A program made the translations under genes and the position numbers. The notes beneath the pieces were generated by a model. It was given only the letters and a program-made list of their open reading frames with translations. It did not search any database and was not told where the DNA came from. A stretch of DNA of 38,309 bases from Spirosoma fluviale (lineage in GTDB: Bacteria > Bacteroidota > Bacteroidia > Cytophagales > Cyclobacteriaceae), in assembly GCA_945868725.1 (NCBI GenBank), contig CAMBMU010000019.1, forward strand, positions 1 through 38,309. The letters are read 5' to 3'. This document shows, piece by piece, positions 1-7,868 of the stretch (position 1 is its first letter; every line of letters starts with the position of its first letter).

Positions 1-2
1 TT

Positions 3-227
3 CAAGATCGAGCCCACTTTCGTCTGGTTCAGACACCCCAAACCTTTCAACTGAAACCGCTCCTGCAAGCATTTGCCGTGGAGGAGTTGGCAATTTTTAC
101 GGATGATGCTACCGTCTACGAACACCAAGGATGGGAAATCAGCCTGATTCAGGGCAACCCTGAGAACATTAAATTGACTACGCCCGAGGACCTGGCATTT
201 GCTGAATTTTTGATGTTGGCTCGTTGA
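3..227 (+). CDS. ispD: 2-C-methyl-D-erythritol 4-phosphate cytidylyltransferase, C-terminal part (5' end outside window)
   Basis: An open frame runs from base 3 to a TGA at 225-227 and gives 74 residues. The frame contains VQTPQTFQLKPLL, then FTDDATVYEHQGW, and ends with QGNPENIKLTTPEDLAFAE. These are the C-terminal signatures of IspD, which couples CTP to methylerythritol phosphate in the MEP isoprenoid pathway in the cytoplasm. About two thirds of the protein, including the CTP-binding N-terminus, lies upstream of the window. The reading ends four residues after FAEFLML, as is usual for the family. No terminator-like hairpin is visible in the 126 bases before the next gene. Identification is firm from motifs; completeness cannot be judged. 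Confidence 0.9.
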   Translation, partial: QDRAHFRLVQTPQTFQLKPLLQAFAVEELAIFTDDATVYEHQGWEISLIQGNPENIKLTTPEDLAFAEFLMLAR

Positions 228-317
228 GCTAGCAAGGAGAAATCTTTTACCGACTAGTTTGGGGCCTTTACCGATTTTTTATATGGCTTAGCCTATTCCC
301 TCAATGTGCCCATGGCC

Positions 318-347
318 TTGACTACTAGTTTTGTTTGACTAAATTTA
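318..347 (+). promoter_or_regulatory. Candidate Bacteroidota promoter for the liaF-like operon
   Basis: TTG at 318-320 is followed by a 19-nt spacer and TAAATTTA at 340-347. This is one base off the Bacteroidota -7 consensus TAnnTTTG with the usual -33 spacing. The ATG at 354 is only 6 nt past the box, so the mRNA would be nearly leaderless. Inferred from pattern only. Confidence 0.45.
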
Positions 348-353
348 ATTCAC

Positions 354-1193
354 ATGAACAACTTTACTAAACCACGTAACGACGGCAGTATTGCTTTTGG
401 CGTAATCATCTTATGCATTGGGATAGTCCTCCTTTTCAGAAAGTTTGGACTTTACATTCCGGATTGGGTACTGACCTGGCCGATGATTCTGATTGCGGTG
501 GGTACCTACACGCTCATCAGTCAGCAGTTCAAGAGTTTTTTTGGATCTGTTGTCCTCTTCATTGGAGTCTACTTTTTACTAAAAAGAGAGTTTGACCTTG
601 ATTTAGGCCTGGATCAATTTATTTGGCCTCTGGGCTTGATCGCCCTTGGTATCTACTTGATTCTCCATAAAAAGAAGGAAAATAAAACCATGGAGGAGCT
701 GCGGAAAAATTGGGAAGGCTCTAAAAAAAACAAATCAGATGCCAACAATTCTGAGAAAATGGAGTCAGCAGAGGTGGTGGACGTAACTCTCGCTCAAGAA
801 GAGTCTACCAAAGCTCCAGACACTGGGTTTGTAAGAGCTACTGGTACAGCTTTTGTGGACCGAATCAATGAGCGAGTTTTCTTCAGTGGGGTAAATCGAA
901 AGTTAATGACCAAAGATTTTCAAGGAGGTAAGGCCACCGTGATTTTTGGTGGCTTTAACCTCGACCTGACGCAGGTAGATTTTACGGGCGTTGTCACGCT
1001 AGACCTTGAGGTTGGATTTGGTGGAGTCAAGTTGCTCATACCTCCTCACTGGGATGTGCGTACTGAAGTGTCCAACATTGCTGCCGGGCTTGAAGACAAG
1101 CGCATGTTCCGAGAGGGAGGAGTAGACACCAACAAAGTCTTGATCCTGAAAGGAACGCTGTTGTTCAGTGGATTGGAAATCAAGTCCTTTTAA
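354..1193 (+). CDS. LiaF-like membrane protein (LiaF transmembrane region plus LiaF C-terminal domain)
   Basis: The 279-residue protein starts at ATG 354. The first 105 residues hold about four hydrophobic segments (GVIILCIGIVLLF, WPMILIAVGTYTLI, GSVVLFIGVYFLL, WPLGLIALGIYLIL), ending in a Lys-rich stretch. A charged linker follows (about 106-160). The C-terminal part (165-279) is beta-rich and glycine-patterned (ATVIFGGFNLDLTQ, LEVGFGGVKLLIPPHW), the pattern of the LiaF C-terminal domain of cell-wall-stress proteins. In Firmicutes LiaF inhibits the LiaSR sensor; here a LytTR-type sensor kinase and regulator follow within 24 bp and almost certainly form one operon. A membrane-stress sensing or inhibitory role is therefore inferred from family and context, not shown. 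Confidence 0.8.
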   Translation: MNNFTKPRNDGSIAFGVIILCIGIVLLFRKFGLYIPDWVLTWPMILIAVGTYTLISQQFKSFFGSVVLFIGVYFLLKREFDLDLGLDQFIWPLGLIALGIYLILHKKKENKTMEELRKNWEGSKKNKSDANNSEKMESAEVVDVTLAQEESTKAPDTGFVRATGTAFVDRINERVFFSGVNRKLMTKDFQGGKATVIFGGFNLDLTQVDFTGVVTLDLEVGFGGVKLLIPPHWDVRTEVSNIAAGLEDKRMFREGGVDTNKVLILKGTLLFSGLEIKSF

Positions 1194-1217
1194 TTCATTC
1201 TAAAATCTACCCAGCCC

Positions 1218-2258
1218 TTGTATTTAAACGCTTTTTCAAGTTCAAGCTTTGGGAAATGGATTCTCCCAGGAATCGGATTCATCTGGTTTCTGGGAGCCTA
1301 TTTTTTACTGCTTCACCAAGGAGTGGAGGAAGAGCCTGCGCTCGTGGACGCTTTCTTTTTCGCGCTCTTTTTTTTGGGAGGGTTTCTTCTTTTGGATCGG
1401 GTGTTTCGGCATTACACGCCCAACCGAAAAAATGGATTTCTTCTAGTCCTTTTTCCACTCCTGCTCAGTGGGGGATTGGTATGGGGCCATGCGCAACTCC
1501 TTAACTGGTGGTTTGTAGAAGAATCTGAGTACTTGGAAATGTTGGAATTAAGCGTTCTCTACCGCTGGCTGTTCCTTGGAGTAGTGATTCAACTTCTAGC
1601 TCTGTTGGCCGTGGTGATCTCTAAATTGGCAGGACAGGAGGAGCTAAGCCGTCGAGAGGGGCAGCTGCTTCAGCTTTCTAAGGATGCAGAGCTTGCCCAA
1701 CTTCGGCAGCAACTGCAGCCACATTTTTTATTCAACAGCCTCAACTCCATCCATGCTTTGGTGCTTGCAAGTCCGCAGCGGGCCAGAGAAATGGTGCTGT
1801 TGCTTTCCGATTTTTTGAGAGGCACCCTCCGTGGCGAAGGTCAATCTTGGATCAGTTTGGCCGATGAAATCAAGTACTTGGGGATGTATTTTGACATTGA
1901 GCGGGTACGCTTTGGTCATCGCTTGGTAGTCGACTTAGAGGTAGAAAAAGGAGTCGAAGGCCTGAAGATCCCACCCTTGCTCGTACAGCCGCTTGTAGAA
2001 AATGCCATCAAATACGGCCTTTACGGAACCCTAGGTGAGGTTAAAATTAGTCTTCGCTTTCAAAAAGAAGGGAACTACCTCCAGGTAGCCGTGGAAAATC
2101 CTTTTGAAGGTCAAGTTTCAGTTCCAGGAGGGACTGGCTTTGGGCTAAGTTCCTTGGAGCGCAGGCTTTTCCTTATTTTTGGGCGAACGGATCTTTTAGA
2201 AAAAAGCGGAGCCAATGGTATATTTCGTATTTACTTAAAAATTCCTGTTGCCGGATGA
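1218..2258 (+). CDS. LytS-type sensor histidine kinase (His_kinase family)
   Basis: The 346-residue protein uses a TTG start at 1218; no ATG lies close enough to keep the N-terminal membrane segments. Four hydrophobic segments occupy roughly residues 14-32, 45-60, 73-92 and 116-136. There is no extracellular domain of any size, so sensing would happen in or at the membrane. The phospho-acceptor His is about residue 169 in LQPHFLFNSLNSIHAL. The HATPase N-box is at about 261 (ENAIKYGLYG) and a G-box-like GTGFGLSSL lies near 308. The stop codon overlaps the ATG of the response regulator by 4 nt, so the two are translationally coupled. Together with the LiaF-like protein upstream it makes a three-component envelope-sensing set. 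The stimulus is unknown. Confidence 0.9.
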   Translation: MYLNAFSSSSFGKWILPGIGFIWFLGAYFLLLHQGVEEEPALVDAFFFALFFLGGFLLLDRVFRHYTPNRKNGFLLVLFPLLLSGGLVWGHAQLLNWWFVEESEYLEMLELSVLYRWLFLGVVIQLLALLAVVISKLAGQEELSRREGQLLQLSKDAELAQLRQQLQPHFLFNSLNSIHALVLASPQRAREMVLLLSDFLRGTLRGEGQSWISLADEIKYLGMYFDIERVRFGHRLVVDLEVEKGVEGLKIPPLLVQPLVENAIKYGLYGTLGEVKISLRFQKEGNYLQVAVENPFEGQVSVPGGTGFGLSSLERRLFLIFGRTDLLEKSGANGIFRIYLKIPVAG

Positions 2259-2992
2259 TCAAGACACTAATCGTAGATGACGAACCGCTAGCGGCTGGTC
2301 TAGTGAAGGAATTTTTGAGTAGCTACCCTCAATTTGAGTTGGTAGCGATTTGCCACGATGGGTTTGAGGCATTGAAGGCGATCCAACTTTTTCAGCCGGA
2401 GCTGATCTTCCTAGACATTCAAATGCCAAAGATCACTGGCTTTGAGTTACTCGAATTATTGGACTCCCCACCGGCGGTTCTATTTACTACTGCTTTTGAA
2501 CAGTATGCGGTACAGGCCTTTGATGCAAAGGGGATAGACTATTTGGTTAAACCTTTTTCTGAAGCTCGATTTGCGCAGGCGATTACTCGATTTTTAAGTC
2601 AATACAAGTCAGCAGGGGATGAGTCGCTACATCCTGCAGCAGACTTCCCGATTTCCGGAGAACGAAGCAAACGCATCGTGGTTCGGGTAAAAAATGAGAT
2701 CAAAATCATCCAGACCCAAGATGTCCGTTACTTCGAGGCAGAGGACGATTACATTTCCATACACACCCAAGAAGGAAAATTTCTGAAAAAGATGACGATG
2801 AAGCAGCTCGAAGAGAGCCTTGATCCAGAAAAATTTGCCCGCGTACATCGATCTTTTTTGGTGAATCTTCAGGAAGTGTCTGGCCTCGAGCCTTACGAAA
2901 AGGAATCGTACCTCCTTCGACTTCGATCAGGGCAAAAGATTCCAGTTAGCAAATCAGGCTATGCTCGGTTGCGGCAAGTCCTTGGACTCTAA
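2255..2992 (+). CDS. LytTR-family response regulator
   Basis: The 245-residue protein has a receiver domain with the acidic pair DDE at 8-10, the phospho-acceptor Asp at about 54 in IFLDIQMP, and the conserved Lys at about 99 in DYLVKPF. A LytTR DNA-binding domain covers about 138-245 (VRYFEAEDDYISIHT, FARVHRSFLVNL, then IPVSKSGYARL). LytTR proteins bind pairs of direct repeats in promoters as dimers. The ATG overlaps the kinase stop codon by 4 nt. Kinase and regulator are clearly partners. Targets are not identifiable here. The hairpin just downstream is oriented for the opposite strand, so the end of this transcript is unclear. Confidence 0.95.
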   Translation: MIKTLIVDDEPLAAGLVKEFLSSYPQFELVAICHDGFEALKAIQLFQPELIFLDIQMPKITGFELLELLDSPPAVLFTTAFEQYAVQAFDAKGIDYLVKPFSEARFAQAITRFLSQYKSAGDESLHPAADFPISGERSKRIVVRVKNEIKIIQTQDVRYFEAEDDYISIHTQEGKFLKKMTMKQLEESLDPEKFARVHRSFLVNLQEVSGLEPYEKESYLLRLRSGQKIPVSKSGYARLRQVLGL

Positions 2993-3008
2993 ATCATCGA
3001 TTTTCAGT

Positions 3009-3035
3009 AAAAAAAAGTCCCGCATGTGCGGGACT
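3009..3035 (-). terminator. Intrinsic terminator of the DUF2795 gene
   Basis: The perfect 8-bp stem AGTCCCGC/GCGGGACT (3016-3023 and 3028-3035) with loop ATGT is flanked by an A-run at 3009-3016. That run reads as a U-tract on the minus strand. It begins 6 bp after the minus-strand stop codon. There is no T-run on the plus side, so it should act mainly on minus-strand transcripts. Confidence 0.85.
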
Positions 3036-3040
3036 CTCCA

Positions 3041-3262
3041 TTAATATTCGTCTTCGTTGAAGAAAAAGTCATCCTTTGTAGGATAGTCAGGCCAAATTTC
3101 TTCAATGGTCTCGTAAGGCTCGCCATCATCTTCAAGCTCTTGTAGGTTTTCCACTACTTCTAGTGGTGCGCCCGAGCGGATGGCATAATCGATTAATTCG
3201 TCCTTTGTTGCAGGCCAAGGGGCATCTTCAAGGTAGGAGGCTAGTTCAAGTGTCCAGTACAT
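3041..3262 (-). CDS. DUF2795 family small acidic protein
   Basis: This 73-residue protein is very acidic in its second half (EDDGEPYETIEEIWPDYPTK, then DDFFFNEDEY). The N-terminal half carries LASYLEDAPWPATKDELIDY and AIRSGAPLEVVENLQEL, matching the DUF2795 fold, in which a short helix-turn-helix-like unit follows a WPATKxELI motif. Homologues are widespread and single-copy in Bacteroidota as I recall, but no biochemical function is established. The gene is monocistronic: it has its own terminator and a 73-bp gap to the upstream DUF349 gene on the same strand. A weak -7-like TATTCTTG lies upstream on the minus strand. Family assignment is from memory of the motif. Confidence 0.85.
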   Translation of the reverse strand: MYWTLELASYLEDAPWPATKDELIDYAIRSGAPLEVVENLQELEDDGEPYETIEEIWPDYPTKDDFFFNEDEY

Positions 3263-3335
3263 AGTTTTTGTTTTTGGAGGTGTTCCGGATGTTAATAATG
3301 CAAGAATAGTAAATTTTTTGATATGTAGGTTGTAC

Positions 3336-4586
3336 TCAATTTCTCGGAGAAAGTTGCTTCAAGACATAGTTCTTTACATCAATCTTTCGCTTGAGGCTGG
3401 AAAGCTTTTTTTTCATCATCATTTCGAAATCTGCAGTCTCTACTCGGAAGTTATCCGAATTGTTTTGCATGGTTTCCAATTCACCCTGGTCCCGGTGTAG
3501 GAGGTCCTTGAGAATTGAGGCTTTAATTTGGTTTTGCTCTTCCTGAGTTTTGTCGTCAAAGTCGACATACTTGGTATGCGCAAGTTTCTCCAAAAAAGCC
3601 TTTTCAAAGATAATATCCATGAAAAACTGGTAGGAGCGCGCAGGTAAATTTGCCTCCTTTGGTTTATGCATGGGAAGTTTTTTCCAATCTTCCTGAATGG
3701 TCTTGGCGCGGAGCGTGATCTCCTGACTGGTAGGTTGGTGTGCCAATTTTTTTAATTCTTCCACCATCCCCTCGATTTTGCGGAGTACTTCTCGAGGAGG
3801 CATCTCAGGACCTGGGTTGAGTGTACGCTTGTAGCGGGAGAATATCCGGTTATTTAATTTTGAAAATTCATCCCAGATGGGTTGCCGCCGTTCAGCAGGA
3901 ACTTTTCCAGCGTTTTTCCACTCTTTTTGAATCCGCTTACTGATATCAAATGCCATTCTGGCATCTGGTAGGTCGTGGGCAGCACGTGCCTGCTGTAGTA
4001 GCGCCTCGTATACTTTAATATTCTCTTCTGCCTGAAGGGCAAGTCCATCGTAAAATTCCTGTCGCTGCTCAAAGAAAAAGTCGACTGCTTCAATGAATTG
4101 CGTTTCCATCTCCTCATGTACCTCCTTTTCGACAGGTCCAGTTTTGATCCAGCGCAGCTTTAATTCTTTGAATTTTTCGGTAGTATCTTTCCAGTCAGTG
4201 CTAGCTTGCATCTCGATGGCCTCCTGAATTAAAACTTGTTTAATCTCCAGATTTTTGCTTCGGTTGCCCTGGATAATTTCGCTTAAAAAAGCTTCCTTCT
4301 CCTCAAGCTGGGCGATCAACAGGGTAAAGTCCCCTAAGGCATCACTGGTAGACAGTGATTCTTTGAGGTGAATCAATTTCATCAAAAAAGAACCCTTATT
4401 TTGATTTTCTTCGATGGACGATTTTAATTGTGCGACCTTTTCTTGGAGTTGGGTATATCGAGTTTCAAAGTAAAGGATGGTCGATGCCTCGTCTCCTTTC
4501 ACCTCACCGATCTCCCGGTCTGGTCTACCTAAAAATCCCTTTAGAAAGACCTTTCCGTCTTGGATATATCCAAAGGCATGTTGCAT
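3336..4586 (-). CDS. DUF349 domain-containing protein
   Basis: This 416-residue, helix-rich, highly charged protein has no signal peptide. At least two DUF349 repeats are visible. One is at about 131-180 (DWKDTTEKFKELKLRWIKTG). A second is at about 205-255 (KRIQKEWKNAGKVPAERR followed by IWDEFSKLNNRIFSRY). A weaker third unit lies near 285-320 (IQEDWKKLPM). Residues 40-120 look like coiled coil. DUF349 repeats occur in uncharacterised cytoplasmic proteins of Bacteroidota and Actinobacteria, and no activity is established. The gene is divergent from ettA with a 131-bp gap. A weak dyad (GCGTAA/TTACGC, 4610-4628) lies in that gap. Function unknown. Confidence 0.88.
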   Translation of the reverse strand: MQHAFGYIQDGKVFLKGFLGRPDREIGEVKGDEASTILYFETRYTQLQEKVAQLKSSIEENQNKGSFLMKLIHLKESLSTSDALGDFTLLIAQLEEKEAFLSEIIQGNRSKNLEIKQVLIQEAIEMQASTDWKDTTEKFKELKLRWIKTGPVEKEVHEEMETQFIEAVDFFFEQRQEFYDGLALQAEENIKVYEALLQQARAAHDLPDARMAFDISKRIQKEWKNAGKVPAERRQPIWDEFSKLNNRIFSRYKRTLNPGPEMPPREVLRKIEGMVEELKKLAHQPTSQEITLRAKTIQEDWKKLPMHKPKEANLPARSYQFFMDIIFEKAFLEKLAHTKYVDFDDKTQEEQNQIKASILKDLLHRDQGELETMQNNSDNFRVETADFEMMMKKKLSSLKRKIDVKNYVLKQLSPRN

Positions 4587-4667
4587 GGTACTACTCTAGG
4601 TTATAGGTGGCGTAACTCAATTTTACGCAAAATAATCATTTAGCCCTCACTTATCCTAAGAAAGGTA

Positions 4668-4675
4668 TATTTTTG
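4668..4675 (+). promoter_or_regulatory. -7 promoter element upstream of ettA
   Basis: TATTTTTG fits the Bacteroidota -7 consensus TAnnTTTG exactly and lies 42 nt before the ettA ATG. A clear -33 TTG at 19 nt is not visible, so the call rests on the -7 box alone. Confidence 0.4.
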
Positions 4676-4717
4676 CCTTTTACTATTGTTTCTAACAGAT
4701 CTAACTAGTTTACTGGC

Positions 4718-6397
4718 ATGAGCGCAGAAAAAATCATCTTTTCCATGGCAGGGGTCTCCAAAATCTACCCCCCACAGAAGAAAGTATTAAAAGACATTTA
4801 CCTCTCCTTTTTTTATGGCGCCAAGATCGGCGTGCTGGGCCTCAACGGCTCAGGAAAGTCTTCTTTGCTGCGCATCATTGCAGGCATGGACAAGGAGTTT
4901 CTTGGGGATGTAGTCTGGTCTCCAGGGTACACCGTAGGCATGCTCGAGCAGGAGCCCAAGTTAGATCCTACCAAGACCGTCAAAGAAGTGGTGGAGGAAG
5001 CGGTAGCCAGTACCGTCGCCTTGCTCAAGGAATTTGAAGAAATCAACGAAAAATTCATGGACCCGGCCCTAATGGACGATCCGGATGCCATGGACAAGCT
5101 GATTACACGCCAAGGGGAAGTACAGGAGAAGTTGGATGCTGTCAATGCCTGGGAGCTCGATGTGATGCTAGACAAGGCCATGGATGCCTTGCGCCTCCCG
5201 CCAGCCGAAGCGAATGTGGCCAACCTATCCGGTGGAGAAAAAAGACGCGTGGCGCTTTGTCGACTTCTTTTGCAGGAGCCAGATGTGCTCTTGCTCGATG
5301 AACCGACCAACCACCTGGATGCAGAGTCTGTGCATTGGCTAGAGCAACACTTGCAAAATTACAAGGGAACGGTCATTGCCGTTACCCACGACCGCTACTT
5401 CTTGGACAACGTGGCCGGCTGGATCTTGGAATTGGATAGAGGGGAAGGCATTCCTTGGAAAGGAAACTATTCGTCCTGGCTCGATCAAAAGCAAAATCGA
5501 CTCAAGCAAGAGGAGAAAACCGAATCCAAGCGTCAAAAGACTCTTGAGCGAGAATTGGAATGGATCCGAATGTCACCAAAGGCACGGCAATCCAAGGGCA
5601 AGGCCCGTTTGAATGCCTATGATAAGTTGGTAGGAGAGGAGTCCCGAGACAGCGAAGCGAAGCTTGAACTATTTATCCCACCAGGACCGCGCTTGGGAGC
5701 TAAAGTGATTGAAGTCAATAATGTGTCCAAAGCCTACGGAGACAAGTTACTTTTTGAAAACCTCAGTTTCTCCTTGCCGCAAGGAGGAATTGTTGGAGTC
5801 ATTGGACCCAATGGAGCTGGAAAGTCTACCCTTTTCAAATTGATTACAGGGCAGGAGAAGGCGGATTCGGGCAACTTTGAGGTGGGAGAAACGGTGAAAC
5901 TGGCCTATGTAGACCAGGAGCACGATGCCTTGGATCCCAACAAGACCGTGTATCAGTTGATTTCCGATGGCAATGAGTTGATGAAGCTCGGCAACAAGGA
6001 AGTCAATTCCAGGGCCTACGTGTCCAAGTTCAACTTTGCAGGTTCGGATCAGGAGAAAAAAGTTGGGGTGCTCTCCGGTGGAGAGCGCAACCGCGTGCAC
6101 TTGGCGATTACGCTGAAGGAAGGCGGCAACCTGCTGCTTCTCGATGAACCGACCAACGACTTGGACATCAATACGCTTCGGTCTTTGGAAGAAGCCTTGG
6201 AAAATTTTGGAGGCTGTGCTGTGGTGATTTCCCACGACCGCTGGTTCCTAGATCGTATTTGTACGCATATCCTAGCTTTTGAAGGAGATTCGCAGGTAGT
6301 CTGGTTTGAGGGCAACTTCTCCGACTACGAGGAAAACAAGAAGAAGCGCCTCGGCGATGTGCAGCCTAAGCGTATCCGCTACAAGAATTTGAAGTAA
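4718..6397 (+). CDS. ettA: Energy-dependent translational throttle protein EttA (ABC-F ATPase)
   Basis: The 559-residue soluble protein has two ABC cassettes and no membrane segments. Walker A1 is at about 41-48 (GLNGSGKS), signature 1 LSGGE at 170-174 and Walker B1 LLLDEPTNHLD at 191-201. A charged linker runs from about 245 to 320. Walker A2 is at about 363-370 (GPNGAGKS), and a second LSGGERNR and LLLDEPTNDLD follow. Length and the GPRLGAKVIEV junction fit EttA, which binds the ribosomal E site and gates the first elongation step by ATP/ADP ratio. The acidic arm between Walker A1 and the signature (about 95-145) is also EttA-like. The stop codon is overlapped by the first unit of a palindrome array. 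A second ABC-F protein of a different subfamily is encoded at 17194-18828. Confidence 0.93.
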   Translation: MSAEKIIFSMAGVSKIYPPQKKVLKDIYLSFFYGAKIGVLGLNGSGKSSLLRIIAGMDKEFLGDVVWSPGYTVGMLEQEPKLDPTKTVKEVVEEAVASTVALLKEFEEINEKFMDPALMDDPDAMDKLITRQGEVQEKLDAVNAWELDVMLDKAMDALRLPPAEANVANLSGGEKRRVALCRLLLQEPDVLLLDEPTNHLDAESVHWLEQHLQNYKGTVIAVTHDRYFLDNVAGWILELDRGEGIPWKGNYSSWLDQKQNRLKQEEKTESKRQKTLERELEWIRMSPKARQSKGKARLNAYDKLVGEESRDSEAKLELFIPPGPRLGAKVIEVNNVSKAYGDKLLFENLSFSLPQGGIVGVIGPNGAGKSTLFKLITGQEKADSGNFEVGETVKLAYVDQEHDALDPNKTVYQLISDGNELMKLGNKEVNSRAYVSKFNFAGSDQEKKVGVLSGGERNRVHLAITLKEGGNLLLLDEPTNDLDINTLRSLEEALENFGGCAVVISHDRWFLDRICTHILAFEGDSQVVWFEGNFSDYEENKKKRLGDVQPKRIRYKNLK

Positions 6398-6569
6398 CCT
6401 TTGAGGTCTATCAGACCTCGAAGTTTTTAATCCTCCAACCTTTGAGGTCTTTGAGACCTCGAAGGTTTTATTCCTCCAACCTTTGAGGTCTTTGAGACCT
6501 CGAAGGTTTTATTAAACCGTCGAGGTTCTTGGAAACCTCAACGGTTTTCTTGGAGACCTCGAAGGTTTT
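6396..6569 (+). repeat. Array of five palindromic terminator-like repeats
   Basis: Units are at 6396-6427, 6437-6469, 6478-6510, 6514-6548 and a half unit at 6549-6569. Units 2 and 3 are identical over 33 bases. Each unit folds as a 14-bp stem (AACCTTTGAGGTCT with AGACCTCGAAGGTT, one G-U pair) and a 3-base loop, ending in TTTTA. The first three units start exactly 41 bp apart, with TCCTCC-ending spacers. Unit 4 is a diverged copy whose wobble position falls on the opposite strand, as if inverted. The array starts inside the ettA stop codon. It probably terminates the ettA transcript, and its multiplicity suggests a spreading REP-like element. Confidence 0.85.
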
Positions 6570-6645
6570 ATTCCTTAAACCTCCGCCGTCTTTCTTGGGG
6601 AGCAATTGCTGTGGTAGTAAAGGCGGGCCGTCAACCGAAAAAGAG

Positions 6646-7860
6646 CTAACCCAAAGTGAAATATTCCGTTGCAGGCTTCATCATCCACTTCCAAGCCGGC
6701 ATCACGACTATTCCATCCAGTACATCCTCCTGGTTCCAAGTCAATAGAACCCCTTTTGGTGCATTCGTTTCTGTCAGAGCATTCGATAATCCCTTGATTT
6801 CTCGCGTTAGCGTTTCGCTGTTGATTTCCCAGCAAACCTGTACTGCGCCGATGATGTCTTCGTTCCACTTGACCACAAAGTCACATTCCGAATCCTTGGA
6901 CTGGAAATATTGGATTTCTTGGAATGATCTCCGAAGGTGGAGGTAGACGTAGTTTTCCAACTTTCGTCCCAGGTCCTTGCTGAAGGAGAGGGAATTCGCG
7001 GATGCCAAGGCTGGATCTACACAGAATGCCTTTTTGGGATTGGCCAGCTGCTTGCGTATCGAAGGAGAGTACATGGGGATAAGGTCAAACAGGTAGCTTT
7101 CTGCCAGGTAATCGCAGTAGTCGATCACTGTACGTACGGATTTGATCTCCAGCAAACTCCCTATACGAGAGTAGCTGAAGGGTTTGGCGACGTTGGAAGA
7201 CAGAAATACGCCTAGCCGTATGAGTGCTGTTTCATTGCTGATGTTTCTTCGTACGGCCACGTCTCGGGTGAGGATGTCTCGGAGGAGTGTTCGCAGGTAG
7301 TCTGGATCCTGATTTTGCAAAAACTCCGGAAAGCCCCCTGATTGAAAATAAGTTTCAAAGCTCTCCTCACCAGCAGGGAGTTGTTTGAACAGCAAAAACT
7401 CGGTGTAGCTGAAGGGAAAAAGTTCCACTTGCTTGTATCGCCCAGTGAGTCTTGTGCCTAATTCTCGGCTAAGCATGCTGGCATTCGAACCCGTGATGCA
7501 GAGTTTCTCCCCTTTTTCGTGTAGAGAGCGGGCAAATATTTCCCAGCCTACCACCGTCTGAATTTCATCTAAGAGTATGGAGGTTTTACCCATGTCATCG
7601 CGCAACTGCGCGAGTTTGGGAAAATCTGCTGCTTCAAAATCCACCAGCCTTGGATCTTCAAAATTTAGGTAGAGCCCTGGTGCATCAACAGGGAGACTTT
7701 TTCGGATCAACACACTTTTCCCGCAGCGCCGCACGCCACTTACGACCAAGATTTGATTGCTGGGTATGGGGATAGCCATTTCCCTGGAAATAAGCTGTTT
7801 TTGGAGAAAATTCTCGTTTTGCTCCTGGATTACTTGGGCAAGAAGGTCTATGGGTATCAT
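6646..7860 (-). CDS. AAA ATPase with DUF4143 domain (AAA_14 family)
   Basis: The 404-residue protein has Walker A GVRRCGKS at 42-49, Walker B SILLDEIQ at about 94-101, and a sensor-like LCITGSNASMLSRELGTRLTG motif region near 120-140. After the ATPase core comes a winged-helix-like stretch (about 205-265, with LGVFLSSNVAKPFSYSRIGS). A C-terminal nuclease-fold-like part reads SECDFVVKWNEDIIGAVQVC. Here the Lys of the canonical E-x-K motif is replaced, as I recall is common in this subfamily. Such ATPases are scattered in bacterial and archaeal genomes, and their physiological role is not established. The gene sits alone between palindromic repeats on both sides, which suggests accessory status. 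Its promoter is embedded in inverted repeats. No terminator is seen between 6570 and 6645. Confidence 0.9.
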   Translation of the reverse strand: MIPIDLLAQVIQEQNENFLQKQLISREMAIPIPSNQILVVSGVRRCGKSVLIRKSLPVDAPGLYLNFEDPRLVDFEAADFPKLAQLRDDMGKTSILLDEIQTVVGWEIFARSLHEKGEKLCITGSNASMLSRELGTRLTGRYKQVELFPFSYTEFLLFKQLPAGEESFETYFQSGGFPEFLQNQDPDYLRTLLRDILTRDVAVRRNISNETALIRLGVFLSSNVAKPFSYSRIGSLLEIKSVRTVIDYCDYLAESYLFDLIPMYSPSIRKQLANPKKAFCVDPALASANSLSFSKDLGRKLENYVYLHLRRSFQEIQYFQSKDSECDFVVKWNEDIIGAVQVCWEINSETLTREIKGLSNALTETNAPKGVLLTWNQEDVLDGIVVMPAWKWMMKPATEYFTLG

Positions 7861-7868
7861 TCAACTAG

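Noticed and set aside
4610-4628. Dyad GCGTAA-N7-TTACGC between the DUF349 gene and ettA
   Set aside because: A single short 6-bp dyad in AT-rich sequence without further copies is not enough to claim an operator.
6396-6569. Regularly spaced palindromes considered as a CRISPR array
   Set aside because: Spacers are only 3-9 bases and similar to each other, the units are perfect hairpins with T-runs, and no cas gene is near. They are REP- or terminator-like.
6646-7860. DUF4143 ATPase as part of a defence or toxin-antitoxin system
   Set aside because: It stands alone with no nuclease, toxin or other defence gene nearby; the repeats around it suggest mobility but do not show a defence role.
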